Positions 1 to 7,358 of a stretch of 22,659 nucleotides of DNA are shown here, in pieces; within the stretch, counting starts at the first letter, position 1, and each line of letters opens with the position of its first letter. The notes under the pieces were generated by a model, which worked only from the letters and a program-made list of their open reading frames with translations, was not told where the DNA came from and searched no databases. This DNA comes from Geodermatophilaceae bacterium (GTDB taxonomy: Bacteria > Actinomycetota > Actinomycetes > Mycobacteriales > Geodermatophilaceae), in assembly GCA_013696785.1 (NCBI GenBank), contig JACCXW010000007.1, positions 1 through 22,659 on the forward strand. The letters are read 5' to 3'. The translations under genes were made by a program, and so were the position numbers.

Positions 1-1
1 G

Positions 2-100
2 GCGAAGGCAGGCGTCGACGGTCCTGCGGTGGAGGCGGCCATTGACGGGATCCACCCTGACGACGGCACCGCCCGAGGCGGGCAGGCGGACACAGGCTGA
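2..100 (+). CDS. C-terminal end of an unidentified gene (partial)
   Basis: One frame stays open from the left edge to a TGA at 98-100 and encodes 32 residues ending in GGQADTG. Its third codon positions are mostly G or C, as in neighbouring genes. A strong hairpin follows the stop by 13 bases, which is what a gene end should look like, and the next gene converges on the same hairpin. The peptide is too short to assign to a family. A different frame remains open to about position 157 but would run through the hairpin, so I prefer this one. Existence is moderately likely; function is unknown. Confidence 0.35.
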   Translation, partial: AKAGVDGPAVEAAIDGIHPDDGTARGGQADTG

Positions 101-113
101 GCCAGACGTGACA

Positions 114-150
114 ATGGGCGGCCGGGACGCATCGCGTCCCAGCCGCCCAT
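114..150. terminator. Bidirectional hairpin terminator
   Basis: Arms at 114-130 and 134-150 pair over 16 of 17 positions, with one C/A mismatch (123/141) and a three-base loop. The hairpin lies between two convergent gene ends, a TGA at 98-100 on + and the stop at 179 on -, so it can serve both. It has no U-tract, which is usual for actinobacterial terminators. Confidence 0.75.
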
Positions 151-178
151 CGACGTGAGCTACCCGAGTTGGGTCGTA

Positions 179-1837
179 CTAGCAGCCCGGCATCGTGAAG
201 CTGCCGATCCGGGTCTGCCAGCCCACCGCAGAGGTGGTCTCGTAGTACTCGTTGGTGTACCAGAACGTGCAGTCGTCAACCGGGTCGATGTGCAGCGAGG
301 TGTAATCGCCCCAGCGGTTGCTGCCAGTCTGCGAGCCGGAACCCTCGATCAGTGATCCCTCACCTCGGGTGAATACTCCGACCGGGTCGCCCGCGGCCCG
401 TCCGGCGTACCGGATGCCCGGGTATACCGTCTCGCTGCCGACGCTGTAGCCGCCGGCCATGTTGCCGTACTTGTCCAGTGCGACGCTGCCCATCCACCGG
501 TTCACGCCGTCCGGCGGGGCGAATGTGCCCGCCTGGTACAGGCTGGTGTCGAAGTCGGCGACGCGGATCTCGTACCAACGCACCCCGGCGATCCCTGGGC
601 GGGCCTCCACGGACTGGTTGGTCACCAGTGCCTCATGGTCACCGAAGTTCCGGTAGGCCAGCCGCCACGTCGGGCGCTGCCGGTAGGACAGGGTGTCGAT
701 CTTGTTCTTGGTGTCAGGCTGGTCGATGCACTGACGTCCGGTACCGCACGGGAAGGCGGAATCGAACTCAGGCACCCGCAACTGGTCGGTGCGGGCGAAC
801 GTCGCATGCGGATTGGTCCGCCAGCGGACCAGGAGCTGCCACACGTTGATGGCGTCGTACGGCGCGCCGTACACACCCTCGTCGTCCTGGGTGCCGACGA
901 AGTAGACCGGGCTTCCGGCCGGCGGCAGGATGGTGCCGTCGAAGTCGCTCGGCAGGATGCCATCGCCGGGCAGGTAGGGCTTCGTCCCGGGAGCGAGGTT
1001 GAAGTGGACAACCCGGGCGTCCGGGTCGCCGGCGATCATCGCTTCGCGTTCGAGGGCGTAGACGCCGTCACCGAAGAAGTCGACCGGACCGAATTCGCGG
1101 GTGGTGATGACATACGTGTTGGGCCACACGCCGTATTTCGGGTAGTCCGGGAAGTTCTCGCCGGTGGAGAAGGCGTACAGGTAGTAGCTGCCGGTGGGGT
1201 CTGCGGTCGTCGAGAGGGCGATGCAGTTCCAGTACTCCGGCCCGGCGGTGGTGAACTGGGTGAGCATCCAGCGATCCGCGATCTGGTCGTGCAGCACGAT
1301 CGGGTCACCGGAGTCGTCGGCGCAGTCCGTGATCGGGAAGCCGGCCCAGAGATCGCCGATGTCGGTCGGCCCGGTCAGCGTGGTGCCCGTCTTGTCGTAC
1401 ACCGAGAAGGACACGTTGAGCATCTGCACGTAGTGGTTCGGTCCGACGTCACCGTCGGGATCGGGCGGGCTCAGCAGGAACGGGTTGTCCGAGTTGGCGA
1501 TCCCTTCGAAGTTCTGGATCGGATCTGAGACGGGGGCGTCCGCGGATGCGTACGACTGTTGCAGCGCGGCGTCGCCGCCATAGCCGCGGTCGGGGACCCG
1601 CGGTCCGCGTTCCGGGCGCTCGACCGCGGGACCGTCGGTCCGCCACGCCGCGCGGGGCAGGTCGCGTACGGCGCGGGATACGCCGAACGCGGCGGCCTTG
1701 CCCCAGTCCGGAGCACTGATCGCCGCATCAGCCGGAGCGGCTGCGGCAGTGCCCTGCAGGACCGGCTGGATCAGGCCTACCAGGAGTAACCCTGGCATCA
1801 ACAAGACAGCTTTTCGGGTGTGGGACCTTCGCGTCAT
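179..1837 (-). CDS. Large secreted protein of unknown function
   Basis: The protein has 552 residues. I chose the ATG at 1837 because it is preceded by GGAAGGA and opens a classical signal peptide: basic MTRRSHTRK, a hydrophobic core to about residue 28, then an AAAAP cleavage region near 31-35. The frame stays open upstream to 2029, but that stretch does not look coding. The mature part carries DPDGDVGPNHYVQ (about 126-138), DRWMLTQF (188-195) and DYPKYGVWPNTYV (231-243). I recognise these as conserved features of large exported bacterial proteins of unknown function, probably beta-rich and possibly a propeller. Several cysteines, including the C-terminal residue, could form disulfides outside the cell. 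No catalytic motif is evident. The gene stands alone, convergent with the left-edge gene and divergent from the acyl-CoA ligase. Confidence 0.8.
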   Translation of the reverse strand: MTRRSHTRKAVLLMPGLLLVGLIQPVLQGTAAAAPADAAISAPDWGKAAAFGVSRAVRDLPRAAWRTDGPAVERPERGPRVPDRGYGGDAALQQSYASADAPVSDPIQNFEGIANSDNPFLLSPPDPDGDVGPNHYVQMLNVSFSVYDKTGTTLTGPTDIGDLWAGFPITDCADDSGDPIVLHDQIADRWMLTQFTTAGPEYWNCIALSTTADPTGSYYLYAFSTGENFPDYPKYGVWPNTYVITTREFGPVDFFGDGVYALEREAMIAGDPDARVVHFNLAPGTKPYLPGDGILPSDFDGTILPPAGSPVYFVGTQDDEGVYGAPYDAINVWQLLVRWRTNPHATFARTDQLRVPEFDSAFPCGTGRQCIDQPDTKNKIDTLSYRQRPTWRLAYRNFGDHEALVTNQSVEARPGIAGVRWYEIRVADFDTSLYQAGTFAPPDGVNRWMGSVALDKYGNMAGGYSVGSETVYPGIRYAGRAAGDPVGVFTRGEGSLIEGSGSQTGSNRWGDYTSLHIDPVDDCTFWYTNEYYETTSAVGWQTRIGSFTMPGC

Positions 1838-2072
1838 TGCGGGGGTGTCCTTCCGGGGGGAGAGGGATGTGCACCACGTCCTACTCCCGTTCCAACTATG
1901 CGCACCAGTCCCTTGAGGCAACTGTTTGATCAAGCGTTCCCTGGCAACATGAGTGGGCCACCGCCCAGGTGAGGCAAACACCGGAGGCTTCACCCGAACT
2001 CCTCGTTGGTCACGCTGAGCGACAGACATCGGGCAGAGGGGCGTTTCCGCGGTTCACGGCACAGTCGCTGCC

Positions 2073-2078
2073 TACGAT
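2073..2078 (+). promoter_or_regulatory. Putative -10 box of the acyl-CoA ligase gene
   Basis: TACGAT lies 3 bases before a GTG at 2082 and 6 bases before an in-frame GTG at 2085, with no Shine-Dalgarno sequence between. That spacing suits a leaderless transcript beginning at 2085. No good -35 hexamer is visible. Confidence 0.4.
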
Positions 2079-2081
2079 CCC

Positions 2082-3536
2082 GTGGTGAGCTCGCGCACCC
2101 CCTTCTGGGACCACATCGGGCGGCTGCCCGACTCCGGGCGCGTTGTCATGGATCGCCGCGGCTGGGGTACGCCGCAGCTGCGCGAGCTCGCCCTGCGGGC
2201 CTCGGCGTACCTGGCCGGGCGCGGCGTCCAGCCGGGCGACATGGTCGGCTGCCTGCTGCCGAACTGTGTCGAGTTCGTGGTGCTCTGGTGGGCCTGCGCC
2301 CATCGCGGCGCCGTCTTCCACCCGGTGAACGTCGGGCTCCGCGGTGACACCCTCGCCTTCATCCTCGGCGCTGGGAACCCGGCGCTGGTCGTGGCGGCCG
2401 ACGACCTGACCGAACTGGCCGCCGCCGCGCTCCACGATCCGGGCCGGGTCGTCCCGGCAGGCGGCTGGTTGGACTCACTGCCCGCCCCCGCGTCAGCCGC
2501 GGCCTGCGGGCCCGGCGGCCAGGTCATCTTCACCAGCGGTACGACGGGGCGCCCGAAAGGGGTGCTGTGGTCGGCGGCGACGCAGCGCGGTCACACCCTG
2601 GCGTACTCCCGGGAGATGGTCGTGCTCGACCCGGCCGAGGCCGCCTACGCCTGCCTGCCGCTGTTTCACGTGACCGCGCAGGGCACGACGATGGCGACAC
2701 TCACCCACGGCGGCACGATCCACGTGGACAACGGCTTCCCGGTGCGGACGTTCTGGGAGCGCGTCGCCGAGACCGGCGCCGTCACGTTTCCGTTCGTGGG
2801 CAGCATCCTGTCGGTGCTGCTCAAGGAGGACCGGCCGGTGCCCCCGCACCGCTGCCGCACCGTATTCGGGGCCGCTTCGCCGGAGTACGCGTGGGTCGCC
2901 ATGCGTGAGCGGTACGGCGTGGCGCTGGTCGAGACATACGGCCAGACCGAGATGGGCGGAACCTGGCTGATGAACCTCGACGGGCGGCCCGGGTCGGTGG
3001 GCGCACCGTGCGATCGGATCGACGTCCGGCTGGTGCCTGTCGAGGGCAGCCCCGAAGGATCCGGCGAGCTCCAGATCCGTCCCCGCGAACCCGGCTACTT
3101 CATGTCCGGCTACCTGGACGCGGAGCAGACCAGCGCGGCGACCACGGCCGACGGCTGGTATCGCAGCCGGGATCTGCTGGCCCGCCGGGCCGACGGCTAC
3201 TACCGGTTCGTCGGGCGCACCACCGACGCCATCCGCCGCCGCGGGGAGAACGTCAGCGCGTGGGAGGTCGAGCAGGCGTTCCTGGCCCATCCCGACGTGA
3301 CCGAGGCGGCGGCGATCGGCGTACCTAGTGATCTCGCCGAGGAGGACATCGCGCTGTACTACGTGCTCCGGCCGGGCAGCGACCTCAGTACCCGTGACCT
3401 CCGACGCTGGTCGGCGGGACGGCTCGGGCTGTTCATGCGGCCGCGGTACTACGTGCCTCTCGGCGCGCTGCCGAAGACCCAGACGCAGCGGGTCATGAAG
3501 GCCGCCCTGCGCGAGCTCCCCCTCCTCGAGCCGTGA
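2082..3536 (+). CDS. AMP-dependent acyl-CoA synthetase/ligase
   Basis: This 484-residue protein belongs to the ANL adenylate-forming superfamily. It should activate a carboxylic acid with ATP and join it to CoA in the cytoplasm. Visible motifs in order are the phosphate loop TSGTTGRPKG (151-160), YGQTE (286-290), the SRDL segment with the ribose-binding Asp (362-365), GRTTDAIRRRGENVS (378-392) and the C-terminal A10 motif PKTQTQR (464-470). The family's A10 lysine position holds Arg470 here. The general look is of the CaiC/DitJ-like ligases, often acting on carnitine-type, cyclic or medium-chain acids, but the substrate cannot be read from sequence. Starts at GTG 2082 and GTG 2085 are equivalent; the latter fits the upstream -10 box. 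The gene is single and converges on the DUF885 gene. Confidence 0.9.
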   Translation: MVSSRTPFWDHIGRLPDSGRVVMDRRGWGTPQLRELALRASAYLAGRGVQPGDMVGCLLPNCVEFVVLWWACAHRGAVFHPVNVGLRGDTLAFILGAGNPALVVAADDLTELAAAALHDPGRVVPAGGWLDSLPAPASAAACGPGGQVIFTSGTTGRPKGVLWSAATQRGHTLAYSREMVVLDPAEAAYACLPLFHVTAQGTTMATLTHGGTIHVDNGFPVRTFWERVAETGAVTFPFVGSILSVLLKEDRPVPPHRCRTVFGAASPEYAWVAMRERYGVALVETYGQTEMGGTWLMNLDGRPGSVGAPCDRIDVRLVPVEGSPEGSGELQIRPREPGYFMSGYLDAEQTSAATTADGWYRSRDLLARRADGYYRFVGRTTDAIRRRGENVSAWEVEQAFLAHPDVTEAAAIGVPSDLAEEDIALYYVLRPGSDLSTRDLRRWSAGRLGLFMRPRYYVPLGALPKTQTQRVMKAALRELPLLEP

Positions 3537-3556
3537 CGACCGAGCCACCCCCGGCC

Positions 3557-3590
3557 GGGCGATGGGTCAGAGTGGGGCGATGGGTCAGAG
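3557..3590. repeat. Short tandem duplication across a gene end
   Basis: The 16-base unit GGGCGATGGGTCAGAG occurs at 3557-3572 and again at 3575-3590, a period of 18 bases. The second copy includes the stop codon of the DUF885 gene (3585-3587). A perfect palindrome, CCCGGCCGGG, lies at 3550-3559 between the convergent genes and overlaps the first unit. It may contribute to termination. Confidence 0.7.
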
Positions 3591-5267
3591 CCGGGCGAGT
3601 TCCGCGCGCAACGGGTCCAGCCCCATCGAGCCGAGGTTGAGGGCCGAGGCGTGGAAGACCTTGAGGTCGAAGGCGCCGCCGTGCCGCGCGCGGGCCTCGT
3701 CGCGGCACTCCAGCCATACCCGCTCGCCAACCTTGTAAGACGGCGCCTGGCCGGGCCAGCCGAGATAGCGGTTGATCTCGTCCTTACGAAACGCGTCATC
3801 CATGTGCGTGTGGGCTCGTAGGAACTCTAGGCCGATCTCCGGCGTCCATCGCTCGCCCTCGTGCATCCCGGCTCCGGCGGGGATCTCCAGTTCCAGGTGC
3901 ATACCGATGTCAAGAACCACGCGGGCGGCCCGGAAAGTCTGCGAGTCCAGCATGCCGATCCGATCCCCCGGCTCGTCGAGGTAGCCCAACTCCTGCATCA
4001 GCCGCTCGGCGTACAGCGCCCATCCCTCGCCGTGTCCGGACACCCAGCAGAGCATCCGTTGGAATCGGTTGAGTTGGTCCGACCTGTACGCCGTCTGGGC
4101 GATCTGGAGATGGTGGCCGGGCACGCCTTCGTGGTAGACCGTCGTCTTCTCCCGCCAGGTGTGGAAGCTGTCCAAGTCCTTCGGCAGCGACCACCACATC
4201 CGACCCGGCCGGGTGAAGTCCTCCGACGGGCCGGTGTAGTACATGCCGTCTCCGGAGGTTGGTGCGATCAAGCACTCGAGCCGCTGCACGGGCTCCGGGA
4301 TGTCGAAGTGGACGCGGGCAAGCTCCCGCAGCGCGATGTCCGAGGTCTCCTGCAGCCAGGCCTGCAGGGCATCGGCGCCGCGCAGCGTACGGGCAGGATC
4401 GCGGTCGAGTCCGTCGATAGCCGCCTCGATGTCGTCCCCGGCTCCGAGCTCGGCAGCGGCCCGCCTCATCTCGGTTTCGATCCGAGCCAGCTCTGCCCAC
4501 CCCCACTCGTACGTCTCGGCGAGGTCCAAGTCAGTTCCGGTGAAGACGCGAGAGGCCAGCGTGTACCGCTCCCGGCCGACGGCGTCTTTCGCAGGCGCGT
4601 CGGTGAGCAGCTCGTCGGAGAGGAACGCGGCGAAGGCCGCAAACGCGGTGTTGGCGTACGACGCCGCCTCGTCCAGTTCCTCGCGCAGCCGGCCGGAGGT
4701 TCCCGAGCGCTGCACCAGTAGACCGAAGAACGAGGGGACAGAGCCCGCACCGGCGTAGTCGCGCGATCGGGCGGCACAACCGAGGACCTGGCGGCGAGCG
4801 GCTACGCGACCGGCCGCGGCCCCGTCGGCCAGGCTCTCGCGGAAACCCCGCAGAGCGGTGGGCACCGCGCGCATCCGGGCCGCGATCATCTTCCATGCGT
4901 CGTCGCCGTCGGTGCTCATCAGGTCGAAGACCAGCCGGACATAGTGCATCGGGCAGTCCGCGGTGTTCAAGTCGCTCGTCTGGTAGCCGGAGTCATACAG
5001 ATCCAGCTCCACCTGCAATCGCTCGACCAGCTGCGCGGCCGCGACGCGATCGTGGTCCGCCGACGTATCGGCCGCCTCGACGTCTCGAACCGCTGACCGG
5101 GCGAGGTCGGCGCGCGCCTCCCATCCGGCAGGACTGAAGTCGGTCAACTGGTCGTCGTACCCGGGGATACCGAGATAGGTCGCCATGATGGGGCTCGCCG
5201 CCGCCAGCTGGTCCACGTAGCGATCGGAGATCGCATCAACGGTCATCCGCGCATCGGGGTCTGTCAT
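3585..5267 (-). CDS. DUF885 family protein, probable zinc peptidase
   Basis: The protein has 560 residues, typical for DUF885. The hallmark YHEGVPGHHLQ lies at 378-388, with His379, Glu380 and His385/His386 as candidate metal ligands and catalytic residues. It is followed by GHGEGWALYAERL (411-423), where Glu414 is a further candidate ligand, and a conserved DSQTFRAARVVLDIGMH segment (441-457). Family members are annotated as putative metallocarboxypeptidases or oligopeptidases; the substrate is unknown. There is no signal peptide, so the protein is probably cytoplasmic. The start at 5267 has no clear ribosome site but follows CATGAT by six bases. ATG at residue 8 is the alternative start. 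The gene lies downstream of bldC on the same strand, separated by 106 bases. Confidence 0.88.
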   Translation of the reverse strand: MTDPDARMTVDAISDRYVDQLAAASPIMATYLGIPGYDDQLTDFSPAGWEARADLARSAVRDVEAADTSADHDRVAAAQLVERLQVELDLYDSGYQTSDLNTADCPMHYVRLVFDLMSTDGDDAWKMIAARMRAVPTALRGFRESLADGAAAGRVAARRQVLGCAARSRDYAGAGSVPSFFGLLVQRSGTSGRLREELDEAASYANTAFAAFAAFLSDELLTDAPAKDAVGRERYTLASRVFTGTDLDLAETYEWGWAELARIETEMRRAAAELGAGDDIEAAIDGLDRDPARTLRGADALQAWLQETSDIALRELARVHFDIPEPVQRLECLIAPTSGDGMYYTGPSEDFTRPGRMWWSLPKDLDSFHTWREKTTVYHEGVPGHHLQIAQTAYRSDQLNRFQRMLCWVSGHGEGWALYAERLMQELGYLDEPGDRIGMLDSQTFRAARVVLDIGMHLELEIPAGAGMHEGERWTPEIGLEFLRAHTHMDDAFRKDEINRYLGWPGQAPSYKVGERVWLECRDEARARHGGAFDLKVFHASALNLGSMGLDPLRAELARL

Positions 5268-5373
5268 GCCGACATCATGGTCCGACCAGGTGGAGCTGCC
5301 GACCGAGTTGTTGGGCGCCGGTGAGACTGACTCGACTAGCCGGTCGGCTGAGTCGCCGAGGGTACGGCTGCGG

Positions 5374-5634
5374 TCAGCTGGCCTGGTGGTGCTGACTGGC
5401 CTGGTGGTGCTGACTGCCCTGGTGGTGCGGTGAGTCCACTTCCACCGTGCCCGTGCTCAACAGCTCGCGCACCTCGGACTCGCGGTAGCGGCGGTGTCCG
5501 CCGAGCGTGCGGATGCTGGACAACTTGCCGGACTTCGCCCATCGAGTGACCGTCTTGGGGTCCACCCGGAACATCGAGGCGACCTCTGCGGGGGTCAACA
5601 GGGACTCTGAGGAAGGGAGGGAATGAGACGACAT
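5374..5634 (-). CDS. bldC: BldC-like MerR-family developmental regulator
   Basis: The 86-residue product contains a compact MerR-type winged helix: LLTPAEVASMFRVDPKTV (about 12-29), then RWAKSGKL and RTLGGHRRYRESEVREL. This is nearly identical to the core of Streptomyces BldC, a small DNA-binding protein that multimerises on direct repeats and delays sporulation. I chose the ATG at 5634 because AAGGAG lies six bases upstream; the longer frame to 5652 lacks one. Family members are about 65-75 residues. Here the C-terminus is extended by a repeated HHQ(G/A)SQ tail encoded by an 18-base repeat. The divergent neighbour vdh and nearby DUF3073 and pur genes match the usual actinobacterial context, which supports the symbol. 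Confidence 0.93.
   Translation of the reverse strand: MSSHSLPSSESLLTPAEVASMFRVDPKTVTRWAKSGKLSSIRTLGGHRRYRESEVRELLSTGTVEVDSPHHQGSQHHQASQHHQAS
5381..5434. repeat. 18-base tandem repeat encoding the BldC tail
   Basis: GCCTGGTGGTGCTGACTG is present twice without mismatch (5381-5398 and 5399-5416). A third, diverged unit follows at 5417-5434, where the first 12 bases match except one. Read on the minus strand the units give HHQ(G/A)SQ repeats at the C-terminus of BldC. Confidence 0.9.
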
Positions 5635-5885
5635 GGCTCTCCTTGGCTGCAACGGATCGTGACGTCAAGCGCACTTTCACCTGTTCATTCGGATCAGCCC
5701 CCCTGGAAAGTTCATGAATCACGGCATTTTTTCTCATTTGTCGCCTTCGATCCAACCGACCCCCGGCTCCGCACGGCGGGCCGTCGCCGTCCCGGCGCTA
5801 GATTGGCCAGCGGAGGAACACCCACCTCCGCGGCACGGGAGGCCCCACGAAGGCGCCCGCACGGCACAGGCGAGGAGCGCTCCGC
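5635..5885. promoter_or_regulatory. Divergent bldC-vdh control region
   Basis: This 251-base spacer is less GC-rich than its surroundings, especially at 5700-5750. A perfect TGACGTCA palindrome at 5660-5667 lies 25 bases before the bldC ATG and could be an operator. On the + strand TAGATT at 5799-5804 is a reasonable -10 box for vdh. The predicted leader would begin with a small hairpin (CGGAGG at 5811-5816 pairing with CCTCCG at 5825-5830) and end with AGGAG before the vdh ATG. No bldC -10 box stands out. Confidence 0.4.
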
Positions 5886-6995
5886 ATGGCTGGGTACGAC
5901 GTACAGACCGGTGCCGACGAGCTGCCCGCCGGCACGCGGGTATTCACCTCAGATCACGAGCAGGTGGTCTTCTGCCACGATCGTCCGACCGGTTTGCGCG
6001 CGATCATCGGCATCTACTCCACCGCGCTCGGACCGGCGCTGGGTGGCACCCGGTTCTACCCGTACGACAGCGAGGACGCGGCGTTGGCCGACGTGCTGGC
6101 GTTGTCTCAGAGCATGGCCTACAAGAACTCCCTCGCTGGCCTGGACCTCGGCGGGGGCAAGGCGGTCATCATCGGTGACCCCGACCAGGTCAAGACCGAG
6201 GCGCTACTCCGCGCGTACGGCCGGTTCGTGGAGTCCCTCGGCGGTCGCTACTACACCGCCTGCGATGTCGGCACCTACGTCGAGGACATGGACATCATCG
6301 CCCGCGAGTCCCGCTTCGTCACCGGACGCTCCCCGGCGTACGGCGGGGCCGGCGACTCCTCGGTGCTTACGGCGTTCGGCGTCTTCCAGGGGATGCTCGC
6401 CAGCGCGGAGCACGTCTGGGGCTCCACCTCGCTGGCCGGTCGTCGGGTCGGCGTCGCCGGGGTCGGCAAGGTGGGCCACCACCTGATCGAGCACCTTCTC
6501 GCCGACGGCGCGTCGGTCGTTGTAAGCGACGTCAAGGACCGGGCGGTCGAGGCTGTGAGGGCGGTGCATCCCGAGGTGGACGTCGCCGTGGACACGGCCT
6601 CGCTCGTGCGCCAGCAGCTCGACGTCTACGCACCGTGCGCGCTCGGATTCGCCTTGGACGACGAGGTCACGGCAGTGCTGACGGCGAAGATCGTCTGCGG
6701 CGCGGCAAACAACCAACTCGCCCACGTCGGCATGGACAAGGCGCTGGCCGACCGCGGGATCCTGTACGCGCCGGACTATCTGGTGAACGCCGGCGGTGTG
6801 ATCCAGGTGGAGGACGAGATTCACGGCTACAACGCCGACCGGGCACGCCAGAAGGCGGCCCGCATCTTCGACACGACACGTCGGGTGTTCGCGATAGCGA
6901 CTGCGGAGGGTGTTCCCCCCGCGGCGGCGGCCGATCGCCTGGCCGAACGGCGGATCGCCGAGATCGGGCGGTTGCGCACGATCCGGCTGACCTGA
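5886..6995 (+). CDS. vdh: Valine/leucine dehydrogenase (Glu/Leu/Phe/Val family)
   Basis: This 369-residue enzyme should oxidatively deaminate branched-chain amino acids with NAD+, giving 2-oxoacid and ammonia. The substrate-binding Lys80 (MAYKNS) and catalytic Lys92 (GGGKAV) keep the 12-residue spacing of Bacillus leucine dehydrogenase. Asp127 in CDVGT matches its catalytic-site aspartate, and the Rossmann loop is GVGKVG (192-197). LGGTRF (52-57) is also conserved. The ATG at 5886 is preceded by AGGAG. Length and context (divergent bldC, downstream DUF3073 gene) match Streptomyces valine dehydrogenase, so vdh is preferred over leucine dehydrogenase, but specificity for Val or Leu cannot be settled from motifs. 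In these bacteria the pathway feeds branched acyl-CoA primers. Confidence 0.92.
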   Translation: MAGYDVQTGADELPAGTRVFTSDHEQVVFCHDRPTGLRAIIGIYSTALGPALGGTRFYPYDSEDAALADVLALSQSMAYKNSLAGLDLGGGKAVIIGDPDQVKTEALLRAYGRFVESLGGRYYTACDVGTYVEDMDIIARESRFVTGRSPAYGGAGDSSVLTAFGVFQGMLASAEHVWGSTSLAGRRVGVAGVGKVGHHLIEHLLADGASVVVSDVKDRAVEAVRAVHPEVDVAVDTASLVRQQLDVYAPCALGFALDDEVTAVLTAKIVCGAANNQLAHVGMDKALADRGILYAPDYLVNAGGVIQVEDEIHGYNADRARQKAARIFDTTRRVFAIATAEGVPPAAAADRLAERRIAEIGRLRTIRLT

Positions 6996-7073
6996 TTCGG
7001 GTCGTCCCGATGACACGGGCAACCGGGCGTGCTGGACTGGCCGCCGAAAGGTACGCTGTCGGCACGAGACATT

Positions 7074-7105
7074 GACACGTGTCGGGGCCGTCTATGGCCG
7101 CCCCG
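7074..7105 (+). promoter_or_regulatory. Palindrome and hairpin between vdh and the DUF3073 gene
   Basis: The perfect palindrome GACACGTGTC occupies 7074-7083. It is followed by a CGGGGCC arm that can pair with GG plus CCCCG at 7096-7105 across a three-base bulge, and then TTT. The hairpin could end vdh transcription or sit in the leader of the DUF3073 gene. An operator role for the palindrome is a guess. Confidence 0.35.
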
Positions 7106-7130
7106 CCTTTCTGTGCGAGGGGGTCGAGCC

Positions 7131-7325
7131 ATGGGGCGCGGCCGTGCGAAAGCTAAGCAGACCAAGGTCGCTCGGGACTTGAAATACAGCAGCCCGAACA
7201 CCGACCTGACGGCGCTGCAACGTGAGCTCGCGGGGGCACCGGCAGAGCCACCTCGCCTCAGCCAGCCGTCACCAGCTCAGGACGAGGACTACTACGACGA
7301 CGAGCGCTGGGCCTCCAGCCGCTAG
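7131..7325 (+). CDS. DUF3073 family small protein
   Basis: The product has 64 residues. Its highly basic N-terminus MGRGRAKAKQTKVARDLKYS is the diagnostic DUF3073 signature, followed by NTDLTALQREL and an acidic DEDYYDDERW tail. The frame is open further upstream, but the ATG at 7131 has a GAGGGGG ribosome site and begins exactly where family members begin. The function is unknown. The gene is conserved next to purM in actinobacteria, as here, where it converges on purM with 33 bases between the stops. The basic head suggests nucleic-acid or ribosome contact, which is inference only. Confidence 0.92.
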   Translation: MGRGRAKAKQTKVARDLKYSSPNTDLTALQRELAGAPAEPPRLSQPSPAQDEDYYDDERWASSR

Positions 7326-7358
7326 CCAGCGCGCCCGTCAGCGACCCGACGGCAGCGC

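Noticed and set aside
1838..2029. N-terminal extension of the secreted protein by 64 residues
   Set aside because: The extension would place the signal peptide internally; the ATG at 1837 has a ribosome site and opens the signal sequence.
3861..4721. A 286-codon open frame on the + strand
   Set aside because: It is antisense to the DUF885 gene, which carries clear conserved motifs.
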